Shown here: positions 34,855 through 46,605 of the stretch, one piece after another | Layout: every line of letters begins with the position of its first letter | How positions within the stretch are numbered: the stretch's first letter is position 1 | Assembly: GCA_022496805.1 (NCBI GenBank) | Contig: CM040085.1 | Span: 31,525,811 to 31,589,810, forward strand | Origin: Pohlia nutans | Lineage: Eukaryota > Streptophyta > Bryopsida > Bryales > Mniaceae | Length of the DNA: 64,000 nt | Reading direction: 5' to 3' | Notes under the pieces: generated by a model | Databases searched by the model: none | The model's input: only the letters and a program-made list of their open reading frames with translations | Told to the model about the DNA's origin: nothing | Program-made: the position numbers and the translations under genes

Positions 34855-36095
34855 TTTCTAGGGATGCCTGCCTGCCCACAATTCGAACAACACTCGAGAA
34901 TTTTAGAGCTTCGGAGTAGCAGACTGATTCAAGAATGATCCACTTGCAATTCATCTCCAGAGACTACTGGAGCAGAAAATATGCAAATTCATTTCTGTTC
35001 CAAACCCAAGGTTCCAGACTTGCCCAATTATCATGAAAACTCTGACTGCGGATACAAAGTCTATTCATGAAGCGGATTCAAGAGTAATCCACTTGCAGCA
35101 CTTCTTCTAAAGAGACGATCAGGTCGATTGCTAGCTAGAGCACGAGACTTTCAAATTAATTTCTATTCAAGACTTGCCCGTAGGGTTAAGTTTGCCGAAT
35201 CATCTATGCTGATTCAAATTCTATGCTTTAATTACGGTCATGAAAACAGAAAGGTCTTGTCCTATGAGAGAAGAGCTAGCTTTCTTACCTCGTTGCAATC
35301 GGCACATGCATGCATCCCTGGCTAGCTAGCAGCCTCACTCCAAGATTGCCGTAGATTATTCGCAATCATGTCCATGCTGGATCAGTTTAGTCATAATTTT
35401 GAAGAAGCTAGAGAGAATTCACATAAAGTACCGGTAAGATCCATACTTGACGATCAACGTAAGTCCTTTGCTTTTAAATTAAAGCCCTGGCTGTCAATTC
35501 CTTCAAGAGCGTCACATGGAATTGCAACCTGGGCATCTGACTAAACTAGAACATGCACTCAGAGCTCGCAACAACGAAACCTAGTGAGACAAAAAATGAA
35601 ACTAGCTTTCATGGATTGCAAAAAGAAGAACAAAAATTCGAACACAGGTCCGTCGAGATTTCAAGTGACAATTGAAGGACTGGGTGGACTTCAAGTGACA
35701 ATTGCTGTCAGAAGTGATCCTCCAGGGGTTGATTCTTGCACAGTAGCCGGGCAAGTGAATTTTCTCTTGCTCATGGTCAGGCTCAATGACCTCTAGTGGT
35801 GAGAGCTGACCACAATTGAATTGAAGCCCGGAGCTTCGCAGTGCGTGGCAGCGATGGACAGAGCTGTACTACCCAAAAGCACCCCCAGCGGAGTGGGTGG
35901 ATTCTTGTACGTGTACATGCAGTCCGTGAGGTCCTGCTCCCCCACCACCAGCTCATTTTTTTACTCCTTTCCGTCACTTCGGAACGAGCTTTTTCTGCTT
36001 GCGTGCCGGCATCCACCTCTTTCTTTCTTTCTAGGAGTGTTGTACTCCGTAACGTTCTATGCTCAACCAGTCAACGCTCTCTCTAATTGCACATA
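34855..36095. other. O-fucosyltransferase upstream region
   Basis: Promoter and leader of the - strand gene are expected here. No motif could be assigned with confidence. ATTCAAGAATGATCCACTTGCA (34928) and ATTCAAGAGTAATCCACTTGCA (35077) type sequences form a weak direct repeat about 150 bp apart. No other gene was seen. Confidence 0.4.
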
Positions 36096-36489
36096 AGGTA
36101 GGGACACCCATTCCCGTGACTGCACCTATTCCCGTCTACATACAGGACACCTGAATCCGAGTGTTTCTGATCATGGGTGGTTGTGGCTTGAGAACATATT
36201 TAGGGTGTTTCTCCAAGTCACAAGCGCTTCTTCAAGTCACAAGCGTTTCTTCAAGTCACAAGCGTTTCTTCAAGTCACAGAATCAGGGCCATTTAGACAC
36301 AGTCAAATGTGCAAACCAATTTCTGACTTTGATTATCGAGAACGTACACAAATTTTACAATAACATGACTTTGTTGATACATTCTAGATTAATATCTAAT
36401 TGCCTTTCCCCTGGTATAATCGCTTTTCATAGTTCTCATTCAGAAGTATGAAAATCAGCTTAACGTCACGGGAGTGGGTGTCCCTACCT
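36096..36489. mobile_element. AGGTAGGG-end MITE, TA-flanked, copy 1
   Basis: 394 bp with terminal inverted repeats of about 25 bp starting AGGTAGGGACACCC (one mismatch), flanked by TA on both sides. TA target sites are typical of the Tc1/mariner superfamily. It contains a 19-bp tandem repeat (36208-36280). No ORF of note. Confidence 0.8.
36208..36280. repeat. 19-bp tandem repeat, about 3.8 copies
   Basis: Unit TTCAAGTCACAAGCGTTTC, repeated with one or two changes, inside the AGGTAGGG-end MITE. Confidence 0.85.
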
Positions 36490-36574
36490 TACAGTCGTGC
36501 ATGTCCGCACAATCTGTCAAGGTGTGAACACATGTGAGTATATTTAGCTCCCTTCATACAACCGGAAGTTGCGT

Positions 36575-36716
36575 CACTTTTCAACTTTTCACTCGGTAGG
36601 TGAGTCAAACGGTGCCACTTCGCACTCACTGTGAGTGCTATTTATCACGTAGGACAAGTGTGTACAGTGAACTCTCACACTGTTCTGAGTGAGAAGCGAC
36701 GCCTTTGCTAGTAGTG
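36575..36716. mobile_element. CACTA-ended MITE, 5'-truncated or rearranged
   Basis: Matches 17377-17549 from CACTCGGTAGGTGAGTCAAA to the right end CTTTGCTAGTAGTG (ends 36716). The left terminal CACTA is missing. Flanking sequence shows ACCGGAAGTT on both sides (about 36561 and 36730), so a local duplication accompanies it. Confidence 0.7.
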
Positions 36717-37937
36717 ACCAGAAATTACGACCGGAAGTTAGAGGAAACTTTTCAACTTCCCATTTAATGGTAGAGAGGAGATTTTGGAGCCCAAAAAGTA
36801 AGAAGCTCCAAAACATTTGCACTCTTTATAGGTTCCTGAATTAAGTAACTTTCCTTTTGCCATGTCATCATACCAAAGCCACATCAAACCTCAAAAAGGT
36901 AATATGACTCATTTCTCTTGGCAAAAGTAATTTTCACTCGTCCAAAACTTCAAATTCTATTTGGGAGTCCTAAGGCGTTGTGGGAGTCCCATGGAGTTTT
37001 GGATACTTATTGCTAAACATAAGTCTGAGTATAAGCCATTTGATAGCATATCATTGGCTATACCTTCTTTCATTTACAGTTGGAAAATATTTATATTTAT
37101 AATTCTAAGAATTGCTTTGTCCTTTAGCTCGTGATGAATACACTCAACCTTCTCTAAGAGACACTAGTTCAATACTCTTCTATTTGGATTTCCAATTGAA
37201 TGTGTCAACCAAGTGAAGGCCTTAAAATCTCCAGAGGTAGTGTCATTAACTAAAGTTGAGTGTATTGAATGGCATTAAACAACTCCTAAGTATTAAGTTG
37301 CAAGCACGTGTCAGTACATTTAGTAGTGTACCTTCATAGCAGCTTCCGCAGCTGAATATTTAATTTTTCTTAAAATAGATTTCAACAAAACGAATATTCT
37401 CTCAAATCTGTTTTTTACTTACAAATTTTTTGAAGAATAAATCCCCGAAATTTTTGGCATTTATTTTTAGAACTATTTTCTACCACAGCTACTATGAAAG
37501 TACAGTATGTCCCAAGGTAGTGTCCTTGGTGAAAGTTGGGTGTATTGAACTAGTGTCTCTTAGAGAAGGTTGAGTGTATTGCATAAGTTGAAGGACAAAG
37601 CAGTTCTTAGAATTTTAAATATAAATATTTTCCAACCGTAAATGAGAGAAAGTACAGCCAATGATATACTATCAAATGGTTTATACTCAAACCTCTGTTT
37701 AGCAATAAGTATATGCACATGGTGTATAAATTGTATGTGCACATAACTAAGTGTCCATTTAACAATGTGCTACATCTACCTATATAACTTTGAAGATAAC
37801 TTTTTCAACACCTTTACCACGTAAAAAAGTCAAAGGTCACACTATTTCTAGTACAAAACTCAAAATTTGACATTGGAAGGAATTTTATGATAAAATTATG
37901 AAACTGTATAGTGATTTCCATTCAAAATTTAACAACT
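36717..37937. other. AT-rich intergenic DNA with a large inverted repeat
   Basis: No gene. Dominated by the 37003-37713 foldback. Confidence 0.4.
37003..37713. repeat. Large foldback: inverted arms of about 170 bp
   Basis: 37003-37176 (ATACTTATTGCTAAACA onward) is the inverse complement, about 85% identical, of 37543-37713, with about 366 bp between. Arms share GTTGGAAAATATTTATATTT and CTCTAAGAGACACTAGTTCA. Related TTGAGTGTATTGAA fragments lie in the loop. Probably a foldback transposon or nested MITE; termini not defined. Confidence 0.75.
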
Positions 37938-38514
37938 TTAACTCTTAAACATCCTCACTCCTCTTTAGATTTGAAGAATTTCAAACATGTCTTATTAAAT
38001 GTAACTAAAAGGGATATTTTGAACTTGATATATGAATATAAGTTATAAATTATGAATTTTAGATTCTATAATCCATATGGTTAGATCTATGATTGCTATC
38101 ACCAATATTTTTGTATAAAATTTGAAACTCAAAATTCAAATTTTTTTGTAATTTGATTACGAATAAGATATTGACAATCTGTGGATGAAATTTGTTGTGG
38201 TTGGTTGAAATGTAATACTCTAAGTGTAGTGATTTTTGGAGATTATTTAGTTGCTTAGTTTTATGAGTTGACTTTTTCAAGAGCACATTTAGACTAAAAT
38301 CTTCGAAGTTTTGGGTGAATCACTACAACATGAAATGAGGCATAAAAAATTTACAAATCAGCCCCTTTTTAATCGAATCACACATGCATGAAACTAACTT
38401 CCCATAAAATCTATAGTGAAAACTCCACACTGTAAATAGTGCACGACAAATGCGAAAACATGGATGAAATTTGTACATCATCCAAAAATGGACGCTCAGG
38501 CAGTTAATGGTTAA
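37938..38514. mobile_element. TTAA-type MITE, 577-bp subfamily
   Basis: Left end TTAACTCTTAAACATCC, right end GGACGCTCAGGCAGTTAATGG then TTAA. Same length and high similarity throughout to 60305-60881, and related to 62157-62724: TTTTGAACTTGATATATGAA, TCCATATGGTTAGATCTAT, AACATGAAATGAGGCATAAA. Non-coding. Confidence 0.82.
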
Positions 38515-40063
38515 GGGCTAACTTTAAAAAAAATGTTATGAGTGAAACAACAGTCCATTCATCTGTAAAGATGTTGTTTTGGTTTGTATGGAGTAGACAG
38601 GTCTCCTACGACTGCTTATGGCACGTGCTACTCACATCCATGCTTTCTACAGTGAAATTGATAGTACTGCTTTCTACAGTGCTTTCTATGGATTCCCATG
38701 CTTTCACTTTGGTGAAATCTATAGTGATGTTTACCATTGATGGTTGCGTGTTGATTTGGCTCTTGTGGCTGGATGGTACAACTAACAGCAAGTCAAACAT
38801 GACCATCACATTGTTGAACTGCCTTGGCTAAATCCCCTTTTGTAATGTCTTGTTTTTAACAGGAAAAATGTTGAATTAAAGGTTAACAATTGAGGTAGCT
38901 CAAGAATGTTATGATAAACAAGTGACGTATAGTTACCATCTGGGTTGGTTTATCTGGCTAGTTACAGATGTTTACGATGGTTTTTATTCAGTTATATACA
39001 ATATGACCACAATCTAAGGTATTTTGTAACAGTGATACATTTTAATACCGTGAACTGCTCCTTGGTTCATAATATTCTTGCTCTAGTCTATTGTGAGAAC
39101 TATCCTTTCAGAACCTATGTAATACTTAGTAGTTTCTTATCTAACAAAGTTATTTTATTTTATTTTTTTAAATGTGAAAGTTTAGAGACTAAAAAGGAGA
39201 CAAAAAAGATTCAACAAAAACACTCAACAAAGATTCAACAAAAGAGGCAAATAAAATAATATAAAATTCTTTATTTATCTCCTCGTTTATCTCTTACACA
39301 AAGACTTTCTTCACATTTCTCCCATATACAATTATCATTGAGATCAAATTGGACAAGGTGAGATAAAAATTTGAAACCAAATTGATATCTTTGCACGGGA
39401 AAAGGTACCGTAGTACCATAGTTGGGTCGCCAAAAAATAATTGAAAAAATAAAAAACATAAAAAAAATCGGAAATTATGAGGACCAAAGAATGAAAATAG
39501 AATAAATTATTTTTAACTATATTTTGCTGTTTCTAAGCTGTTTCAGGCTATTTTGGGCCATTTTAAATCATCTTTTGCTCAAAAAAAAAACCAAGAAATT
39601 CATTTTTTGAGTAACAAACCTTAAAATATTAAATATTTGTTCGTGGGGTGGCGACCCAGCTATGGTACTACGGTATCTTTGTGACGAGATGCGTAATTTT
39701 CTAGAAGCATGAACAGTTGAAATGTCAAGGCTGCCTGCCGTGGCTTTGGCCGGGGCACCTGAGGAAGAACAACCTGAGGATGATTGGCATGCAGAGTGAC
39801 GCGCAGGCATCCAGAAATACCAGAAATCCAGGATGCGAAACGAATTTTCCATGTGGCGCAAGGAGGAGCACTCCATCTGCTTGGAAAATGGACTGCCTGA
39901 AGCTCACTGTTCATGCTTGACAAAGCATTCATTCCTCGTTGACCGATCACTCACCATGTGGGCCTCTAAACAATCATGTTCAAGATGATAGGTTTGCTAT
40001 AGAATTTCTATGTAAACGTGCAAGGGAAGACAAGGCAAGCTTCGTTGCACCTCACTGCTGGCT
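38515..40063. other. Intergenic DNA upstream of the FKBP gene
   Basis: AT-rich, with short direct repeats such as TGCTTTCTACAGTG near 38640-38690. ORFs of about 100 codons are not recognisable. The FKBP promoter is presumably in 39.6-40.06 kb, which is GC-richer. Confidence 0.4.
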
Positions 40064-43000
40064 ATGGCGATGACGATGATGCATTCCTGCCTGCACTTTA
40101 CCTCCACTGCTGGTTTGCTTTCATCTCCATCTCCTCTTATGGCTGCAGCTACTGCAACTAATTTCTGGTTTATGTGCCTCATTCAGTGGAAAGAATTCAG
40201 TCCCTTGTACTATCATCCGAATTACGCTATTCAAAACTATTTTGGGTTTCCGGAATTCTCGGCTTCACACATAATCGTTGTCGTCTCTTTTGTTGCTGCA
40301 CTTTGCAACATGGATGTTTGGGGTTACACTATTAGGTTTTTAGCCACAGTTTAAAGATTAGGGCAATGCGACCTGATGCCTCCCCATGTGCAGCAATCTG
40401 GCCATGTCCAGCAGGTAACCCTCGACAAGTAGCATCGGTTGTGAGATGTGGCGCAATCATCAAGGAGGAGAAGATGAATGTGTCGCGGAGAGAGGCTATG
40501 GCGGCCACAGTGCTGGCTGGATTGGCCATTGCTGCAGCTCCGGCTTTGCCACCCGGCCCTACACTTGCGAAGCTCTGCGACACGGATTGTGATGAGAAGG
40601 AGCTTGAAAATGTAAGTTGCACGAAATTAGGGTTTAGAGTTCTTCATTGAAGGATTCACATACAAATGTAAGTTGCACTTCTGTCAATGCCCCTGCTAGA
40701 ATAGAATTACTAGTGGCTTCGACCAAGGATCCAGGGTTTAACCCTTTAAGGACCAAGGATTCATAGTTTTAAAATGAAAAATTCAATCATTCGTATTGTG
40801 AAAAATATAATTCAAGTAGGACCATATTTTACATCACTAGAATCAATGAAGAACATTGCATGTGTTGATCTGTAGACAAACAAATTCGAATAAAGGAACT
40901 CTACACAAGACCTATTCAAAACTACTATAAAAAACATGAGGCCCTATTTGGGATTCTTGGTCCTTAGGGGTTGAAATTGGCCAATTCGATTGATCATATT
41001 GTGACAATAATAGAATTCAGATTTTGTAGCACCAGAACCAGTGAAGAACATTGCATGTGTTGGTCAAAAGATGAATAAAATTGAAAGTTCTACTCAAAAC
41101 TGGTAAAAATGCCTGTTAAGGCCTCTTGGTCCTTGAGGGATTAATCAGACAATGTCAGGCTGCTCGGGAGAATTTCAGTGCTTGAAGGACGTCCAAGTGA
41201 TGTAGTTGTGTGCATGTTTAGGGTTTAGGTGATTATTTAGACTTGAGTATGATCATACTGAGCGTGCAGTCTACTGATTGTGGTGGACCTGCAGATCCCT
41301 CGAACCACCACAGCTTCGGGTCTTCAATACAAAGACATTGTCGTGGGAAGTGGAGATAGTCCCCCGGTGGGCTTTCAGGTTACCTAAGTTAATGCGCTTC
41401 TTTCTCCTCTTGTCATACATGTGAAATCCAGATGTCACATGATTCTAATCTGTGCCTGTCTGCATGCAGAATCAAGTTGCAGCAAACTACGTGGCTATGA
41501 TACCTAATGGCAAGGTTTTTGACAGGTAGCTAGTCTTTTTCTCTCCCATACGTCAGCTTCAATTAAACGTGAGAGGTCTCATAACTGTAAGACCCACATG
41601 ATGTTTTCTAAATACCATTTCTCTCCAGAACTCTGACATAGTAAAGTTGAATATGCTCTATGATACTTTGCTAGGCTGAGAGAGATTTCATAGAGTCTAT
41701 CTCTAAAAGGAGGCACCAAGGGTAACATTCACTGTCTACGTCAGTGCATTTTTGGGTAGTTGAGCTCTTCATACGTGGTACTTTTTAGGGAGGATCTTAT
41801 GGCATCTCCACCAGCAACTCTGAATTGCACTCTGAATGTCATCCAAAAATTGAGACCTCACCATGTAGTTCCCCACCAACATCACTCAATTAGACTCTGA
41901 AAATAGTAAGTAAGCCACGAGTTCACAAGTCACCATGAGCATTCATGATGTGCAGTTAAGAAGAGAAGATACACTAGCTTGAGTCGTTTTGAGGGCCCTG
42001 AAGTGGGTTGTTGTATTCAGTGTCTCCCTCCAAATAAATTGTTGACCAACCCATGCACATCTATTTTTCCAGAGCCAAAGAGTGCTAGTGGAGATGTTCT
42101 TAGGTAGAATTTGGCTGAGGTTTATGTCCATATATTATTGCCAGTAGAACTACCCCATCAGACTCTTCATTCACATTGGTCTTTGGACCAAAGTTTTTCT
42201 TCTCGATAGGGATAGCTTTTAAACAGATGAATCTTTTTTTGAGTATACTGATGGAGTATATCTAACCAATGCTGACAATGTGACAGTTCTCTGGAGAAAG
42301 GAGTGCCATATATCTTTCGAGTTGGGACTGAACAGGTGATATTATGTGTTGTAATTTATACACTCTGAAAGGAGGCACTTGCTATCTAGATCCATGTGGC
42401 TTAGTTAGTAGAATCATCGCCAATAGACTCTTCATTATTGCTGACTTGAGTTCTTTCTACAACGTTAACAGCAGGTGTGGCCGATTCGGCCATATTTAGA
42501 GCTCAATTAGTTTGCCGAATCCGCCCTCGCAGAAGCTTGGCGATTCTGCACTCATAGAATGTGCCGCCGTGGCCAATTCTGCAAGGAACTCCATTACCAT
42601 CATTGGGAACCTGTTGTTAGCGTTAGAGAATGCGCATGAATGGCGGATTCTGCCAGGGCTTGCCCTGCCGGGCTCGCCCATGAGCCTGCTCGCCAGGCAG
42701 AATCTGCCATTCATGTGCGTTCTCTAGTACATAATAGTTGGTGAATTTCTTTCACGAGAGTGAAGGAGGTCCCAATTTTTTAGCAATCATGAATGATGAA
42801 TGTTTTCATGCAGGTCATTAAGGGGCTGGACGAAGGTATCTTGAGCATGAAAGCTGGAGGCAAGCGCCGATTATATATTCCTGGCGAGGTAATTCCCTTT
42901 CGAGGGATACTTTAACTCCTAAATTCCTAGGGTTTTGGGGCATAGTGTAGATGTATTATAAGTTGTGCCTTCTTTAACTTTTTTTCTGTTTCAATTTCAA

Positions 43001-43843
43001 AGAATTACTCTTTAAGACATGGTGATTAGAAGGCATCTGTACAGTCAACATTGGGGATTGAATATTTCTCTATTGAATTTTTAAGTTTTGACATTGGAAA
43101 TTCACCAAAATTGCATTTTTATACTTCGTTATGATTGGCAAATATCACAATGTTTCAAAAGTGGTGAAGTTGTGCACATTGATATTGTTATAGTCTTGAG
43201 ACCCTTCAAAAAATATGTTAACATGTAATAATCTTATTGTTGTTCATTATACATTGTTGGCCAATGGGCTTAATATTCCACCAGTATGTTTACCATTGGT
43301 ATATCATAGAGGTTCCATTGTGTTCTACTAAAGAAGAGGCACCTAAAACCGTCCACCCCCCATTTTGGCCCTTAGCAATTGCTACCCAAGGATCCTTATA
43401 TTCGACCACTTGTAATCTTTAAATAATCTAAGACTGACCACTTGTCATTAGAGGCTTCTACAAGTGGGCGGAATTGGGACGTCTAGGATGCAATTCATGA
43501 TAAATTTTGTGTTGGGAATAACACCACTTATATGGCACGTATGGGGTATGACTAACTTTTCACTTTCAAAAGTCATATAAATTACATTTCAATTGGGAAT
43601 TTATATATTTTTTCACTTTTATTCACGAATCCTTATCAGTCGTTTGAATGCACGGTTTTACATGCCTCCACCTTAGCATCTTCCACAACATTGACAGAAT
43701 CTTGAATGTTTTGCTACTGACAGGTGGCGTTCCCAAATGGACTGGGCACTGTAGCTGGAAGGCGAATACCATCACCCAGTAGCCCTGTTGTCTTTGATGT
43801 TTGCTTAATAGATATTCCTGGTATTTCATATCTTGATGTGTAG
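40064..43843 (+). CDS. FKBP-type immunophilin, chloroplast thylakoid lumen
   Basis: Exons 40064-40112, 40394-40611, 41295-41378, 41470-41525, 42287-42335, 42814-42888 and 43724-43843 give 216 aa. Residues 1-43 look like a chloroplast transit peptide. A twin-arginine lumen signal follows: R48-R49 before MAATVLAGLAIAAAPALPPGPTLA, suggesting Tat import into the lumen. The FKBP domain (about 90-216) reads TASGLQYKDIVVGSGDSPP, AANYVAMIPNGKVFDSS, VIKGLDEGILSMKAGGKRRL and SPVVFDVCLIDIP. The usual active-site Trp of the VIxGW motif is Leu here, and the AYG loop is replaced, so prolyl isomerase activity may be weak, as in several lumenal FKBP16-type proteins. The first exon and its donor are the least certain part: they were chosen because the join gives a continuous transit peptide, and a start at Met44 is the alternative. 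Introns hold several MITE-like repeats and a 101-nt hairpin. Confidence 0.88.
40738..40974. mobile_element. TTAA-type MITE, GGACCAAG subfamily, copy 1
   Basis: Left end TTAACCCTTTAAGGACCAAG, right end CTTGGTCCTTAGGGGTTGA (TTAA changed to TTGA), in FKBP intron 2. About 237 bp, non-coding. Similar to 40971-41144 and, inverted, to 43986-44201. Confidence 0.75.
40971..41144. mobile_element. TTAA-type MITE, GGACCAAG subfamily, copy 2 (adjacent)
   Basis: Begins at the TTGA that ends copy 1, repeats its body (AGAACATTGCATGTGTTG block) and ends TTGGTCCTTGAGGGATTAA. The two copies share one junction tetranucleotide. Confidence 0.65.
42625..42725 (+). repeat. GC-rich 101-nt hairpin in FKBP intron 5
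   Basis: Arms 42625-42654 and 42696-42725 (AGAGAATGCGCATGAATGGC and beyond) pair over 30 bp. The three non-Watson-Crick positions are all G:U in + strand RNA. The loop (GGGCTC..GAGCC) can pair further. It is far more GC-rich than the surrounding intron. It may be a MITE or a small-RNA hairpin. Confidence 0.7.
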
Positions 43844-45213
43844 CAATAGCTTAGGTGTATACTTCCTAGGAAAAAATGGAATTTGTAGATCAATTCGGGT
43901 GATAAGAATTGTGGTTAGGTGTACAGTACAGATGTAATAGCTGATTATTTAAGCTCTGGAGGACGAAGAAGCCCAAATTTAGAGGTAAACCTCTCAAGGA
44001 CCAAGAAGCCCAAATTGGGTCTAATTGGGCCTGGATTTGAGTAGGTCCTATGTGGATACTTCTGTTCAAATTTATTTGATTTTTGACCAACACATGCAAT
44101 TTTCTTCACTGATTTTGGTGATATAAAATTTGGTTTTTCAATCTATGATTGATTGAATTTATCATTTTAAAACTATGAATCCTTCGTCCTTTAGGAGTTT
44201 AGTAGCAATTGACGATTGTATCTTTAACCCTTAAACGACAATTCCTTTCCTGATACCACACCCAAAATCTCCTCTTAAATTCCATTTAAAGCATGATTCT
44301 GTGTTTAATTTGCTTTAGCTTTATTCTAAAGAAGTATAGATCTCTCTAAGATATTAGACTATTAATTAATGTAGTTAAATTATGCATGATTGGGCCGGGG
44401 TGGATGTGCGTCAGTACTGTACTAACGTAGTTTCTCGATCGTCAAGGAGCTACAGTCACAAACTAAACATTGATCTCATCGCTCAGATTTAATAAAATTG
44501 AACAAAATGGCCTGTCCTTTACGGAGTACGGTCAGCCGGTGCGTCACCTCCGGCTCAAACGCAGTACTAGTTGTCGGTGTATCATCTCAACGAGTATCGA
44601 TCCCCAGACCTTGCGAGCCCGATGAATCGACGCTCGGGCTGCAGTCAGCCGAACTGGTGCGTTAATCCAGTGGGTGTCAACAGACAACGCCGCTGGTTAT
44701 CTTTACCGTGATTGCCATTTATATATAGAACTCGCCTGGTGAGATGACCGATGAGAAGAACTGCGGCCGGTGTGACTCCCTGTGCGCTTCCGGGATCAAA
44801 TGCTTGTTCGGGCTTTCTATTTAGATGAACAGAGTTTGCTCTAACGGCACCTCTAGCATGGTTAATTTGGCATGTCAATGTGGTTTTTTGGTAGCATAGT
44901 TAACATTCTTCGGTACCTTAGTGGGCAACTTTATGCTCAAAACAAATCACAACTGCAACATGTATTGAGCATGATCAACGAGATTCCCAATTCGGTTGTG
45001 GGTTTTGATGGTGGCGACTATTTCAGCTTGCAGGAAGTGGTAGACCGGACCTGATATTGTGTGCTAAGTAGTGTGGATCATGGACGGCCTTGAAGTGGAC
45101 AGATTAGTTGAGGTGAGCAAGAATGTGGAGGAACTTGGGCAGTTTTCTGTACAAAAAGGGTTGGTTGACAAAATGCAAATCATCCTAGTGAAATCAACTG
45201 CTTTGTCATTGTC
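43844..45213. other. FKBP 3' flank and intergenic DNA
   Basis: Includes an inverted TTAA-type MITE (43986-44201). The block 44400-44840 is GC-richer than its surroundings (for example CGCTCGGGCTGCAGTCAGCC) but encodes nothing recognised; it may be decayed transposon sequence. Confidence 0.4.
43986..44201 (-). mobile_element. TTAA-type MITE, GGACCAAG subfamily, copy 3 (inverted)
   Basis: TAAACCTCTCAAGGACCAAG at the left and GTCCTTTAGGAGTTTA at the right. The body is the inverse of 40738-40974 (CCAACACATGCAAT, TTCTTCACTGATT). Terminal TTAA sequences are eroded to TAAA and TTTA. Confidence 0.6.
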
Positions 45214-46137
45214 TTAACCCCTAAAATTCCTTGACCGTATTCTCACAAAAAACCATGAAAACGCAGCATTTGGAAGTTGCAGAAGAAATCATATGTTTTT
45301 TAGTTTTTTCATCATTTAACCGTAAGATCTAATACCCAACTTGAATTTTCATGTGAGCACAAAATTTGAGAGCAAAATGACCATTAGATTCTTAGATTAT
45401 AAGGATCAAAGTTGCAAAAGAAGATTTTTTGGGGTTCAATCCGGTGACAAATTTGAACTTTAAAAATTAATATCTTTTTTTTGAATGGGTTAGAAATTCA
45501 TTGAATGGCAAGGCCATGTTAACAATTGAGTTAAGTCTTCAAATATAAAATCTTGTAAGAAAAAAGCTCATATTAATTTTTTCATAAAACAATTACTAGA
45601 AGTGGGTACAAAGTGTGAAAGTGAAAGGAAAAAGAAAATCATTAATAAGTTTGACATGGAATTGTGAAATGTCAATCTTAACGGTGAGAATGTTGTACTT
45701 GGAAATCTTCACCTAGTGCCTTTTATTTCATTAAAAATTATTGAAAATTGAGTTTAGAAATGAGCTTCAAAGTTTTTTTTGTCCAAACTGCCCAAAAAAT
45801 AGATCTCCTCATAACTTTTATCCCATTGCTCAAAATGGGTAGATTTAAAGCTTCATTTGTAGATAAAGATCAACCAATCATGAATCAAAAAAGAAATTTT
45901 GAAAAAGAGTAAAAAATAAAAAAATTATTGCTGCCCGATCTCGCTTCAGAAACTTCAAATGCTTATAACTTTTGCAATACTTATCGGAATGACATGAAAC
46001 GAAGTGCGACATGTAGAGTGTAGTTTTTGGAAGCTACGCTGAAATTTTCATTGAAAACTTTAAAAATATGAGGTCCCTGGAGGCTGCCCAAAAAGTGGAA
46101 CGACCAGAATATGGTTGCTCAGAATTTTAGGGGTTAA
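45214..46137. mobile_element. TTAA-type element, 924 bp
   Basis: Perfect 16-bp terminal inverted repeats TTAACCCCTAAAATTC at both ends. The longest of the set, still without a transposase-like ORF. The body is AT-rich and unrelated to the 577-bp subfamily as far as can be seen by eye. Confidence 0.78.
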
Positions 46138-46581
46138 TATGAAGATCACCTTTAATTGTATGTCAGTTTGGTATTAAGAGCTAGCACATTATTTCTTGCC
46201 TGAATATGCAAATGTTCTACACTGATTGGTACATGGATTTATCAAGCATTTCCTTGTCACATATTCTAATCTCCTTGTCAGACTAAGTATATTAAAACGG
46301 TCCCTTTGAAATGCGAATTGACGGAGCAAGACAGCAGAGACCAATGAAACAACAATTTCGATCAAGTTAATGTTGATAAAGCTTGCCAACTAATATTACT
46401 GATGCCACTAGTATTACCAAAGTTGCACATACAAACTCATAGCTCTTAGTTGAGAATCTAGTGTCGGTATAGCTTCTTCTTGGAAGTATGTTGTTTCTAC
46501 TTATAGCCTAGTCACTGAAAAGTTGTTTAGAAGGGGGCTTGAATAAACCTGAAATCAACAAGTTGTCTTCATGTACTAATA

Positions 46582-46593
46582 TGGTATCAGAGC
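46582..46593 (+). other. Copia-type primer-binding-site motif
   Basis: TGGTATCAGAGC is the classic initiator-Met tRNA complementary primer-binding site next to the 5' LTR of plant Ty1/copia elements. No gag-pol ORF, polypurine tract or second LTR was identified nearby, so this would be a fragment. A 12-bp match could also be chance. Confidence 0.4.
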
Positions 46594-46605
46594 GAGTAGA
46601 TTAGT

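Noticed and set aside
36208..36280. CRISPR array
   Set aside because: The 19-bp units are directly adjacent with no spacers; a minisatellite in a eukaryotic MITE.
44400..44840. GC-rich block as a horizontally acquired or organellar insert
   Set aside because: No recognisable plastid, mitochondrial or bacterial gene; probably decayed transposon or methylated repeat sequence.
45214..46137. Autonomous transposon
   Set aside because: At 924 bp it has no ORF of any length in either strand that could encode a transposase.
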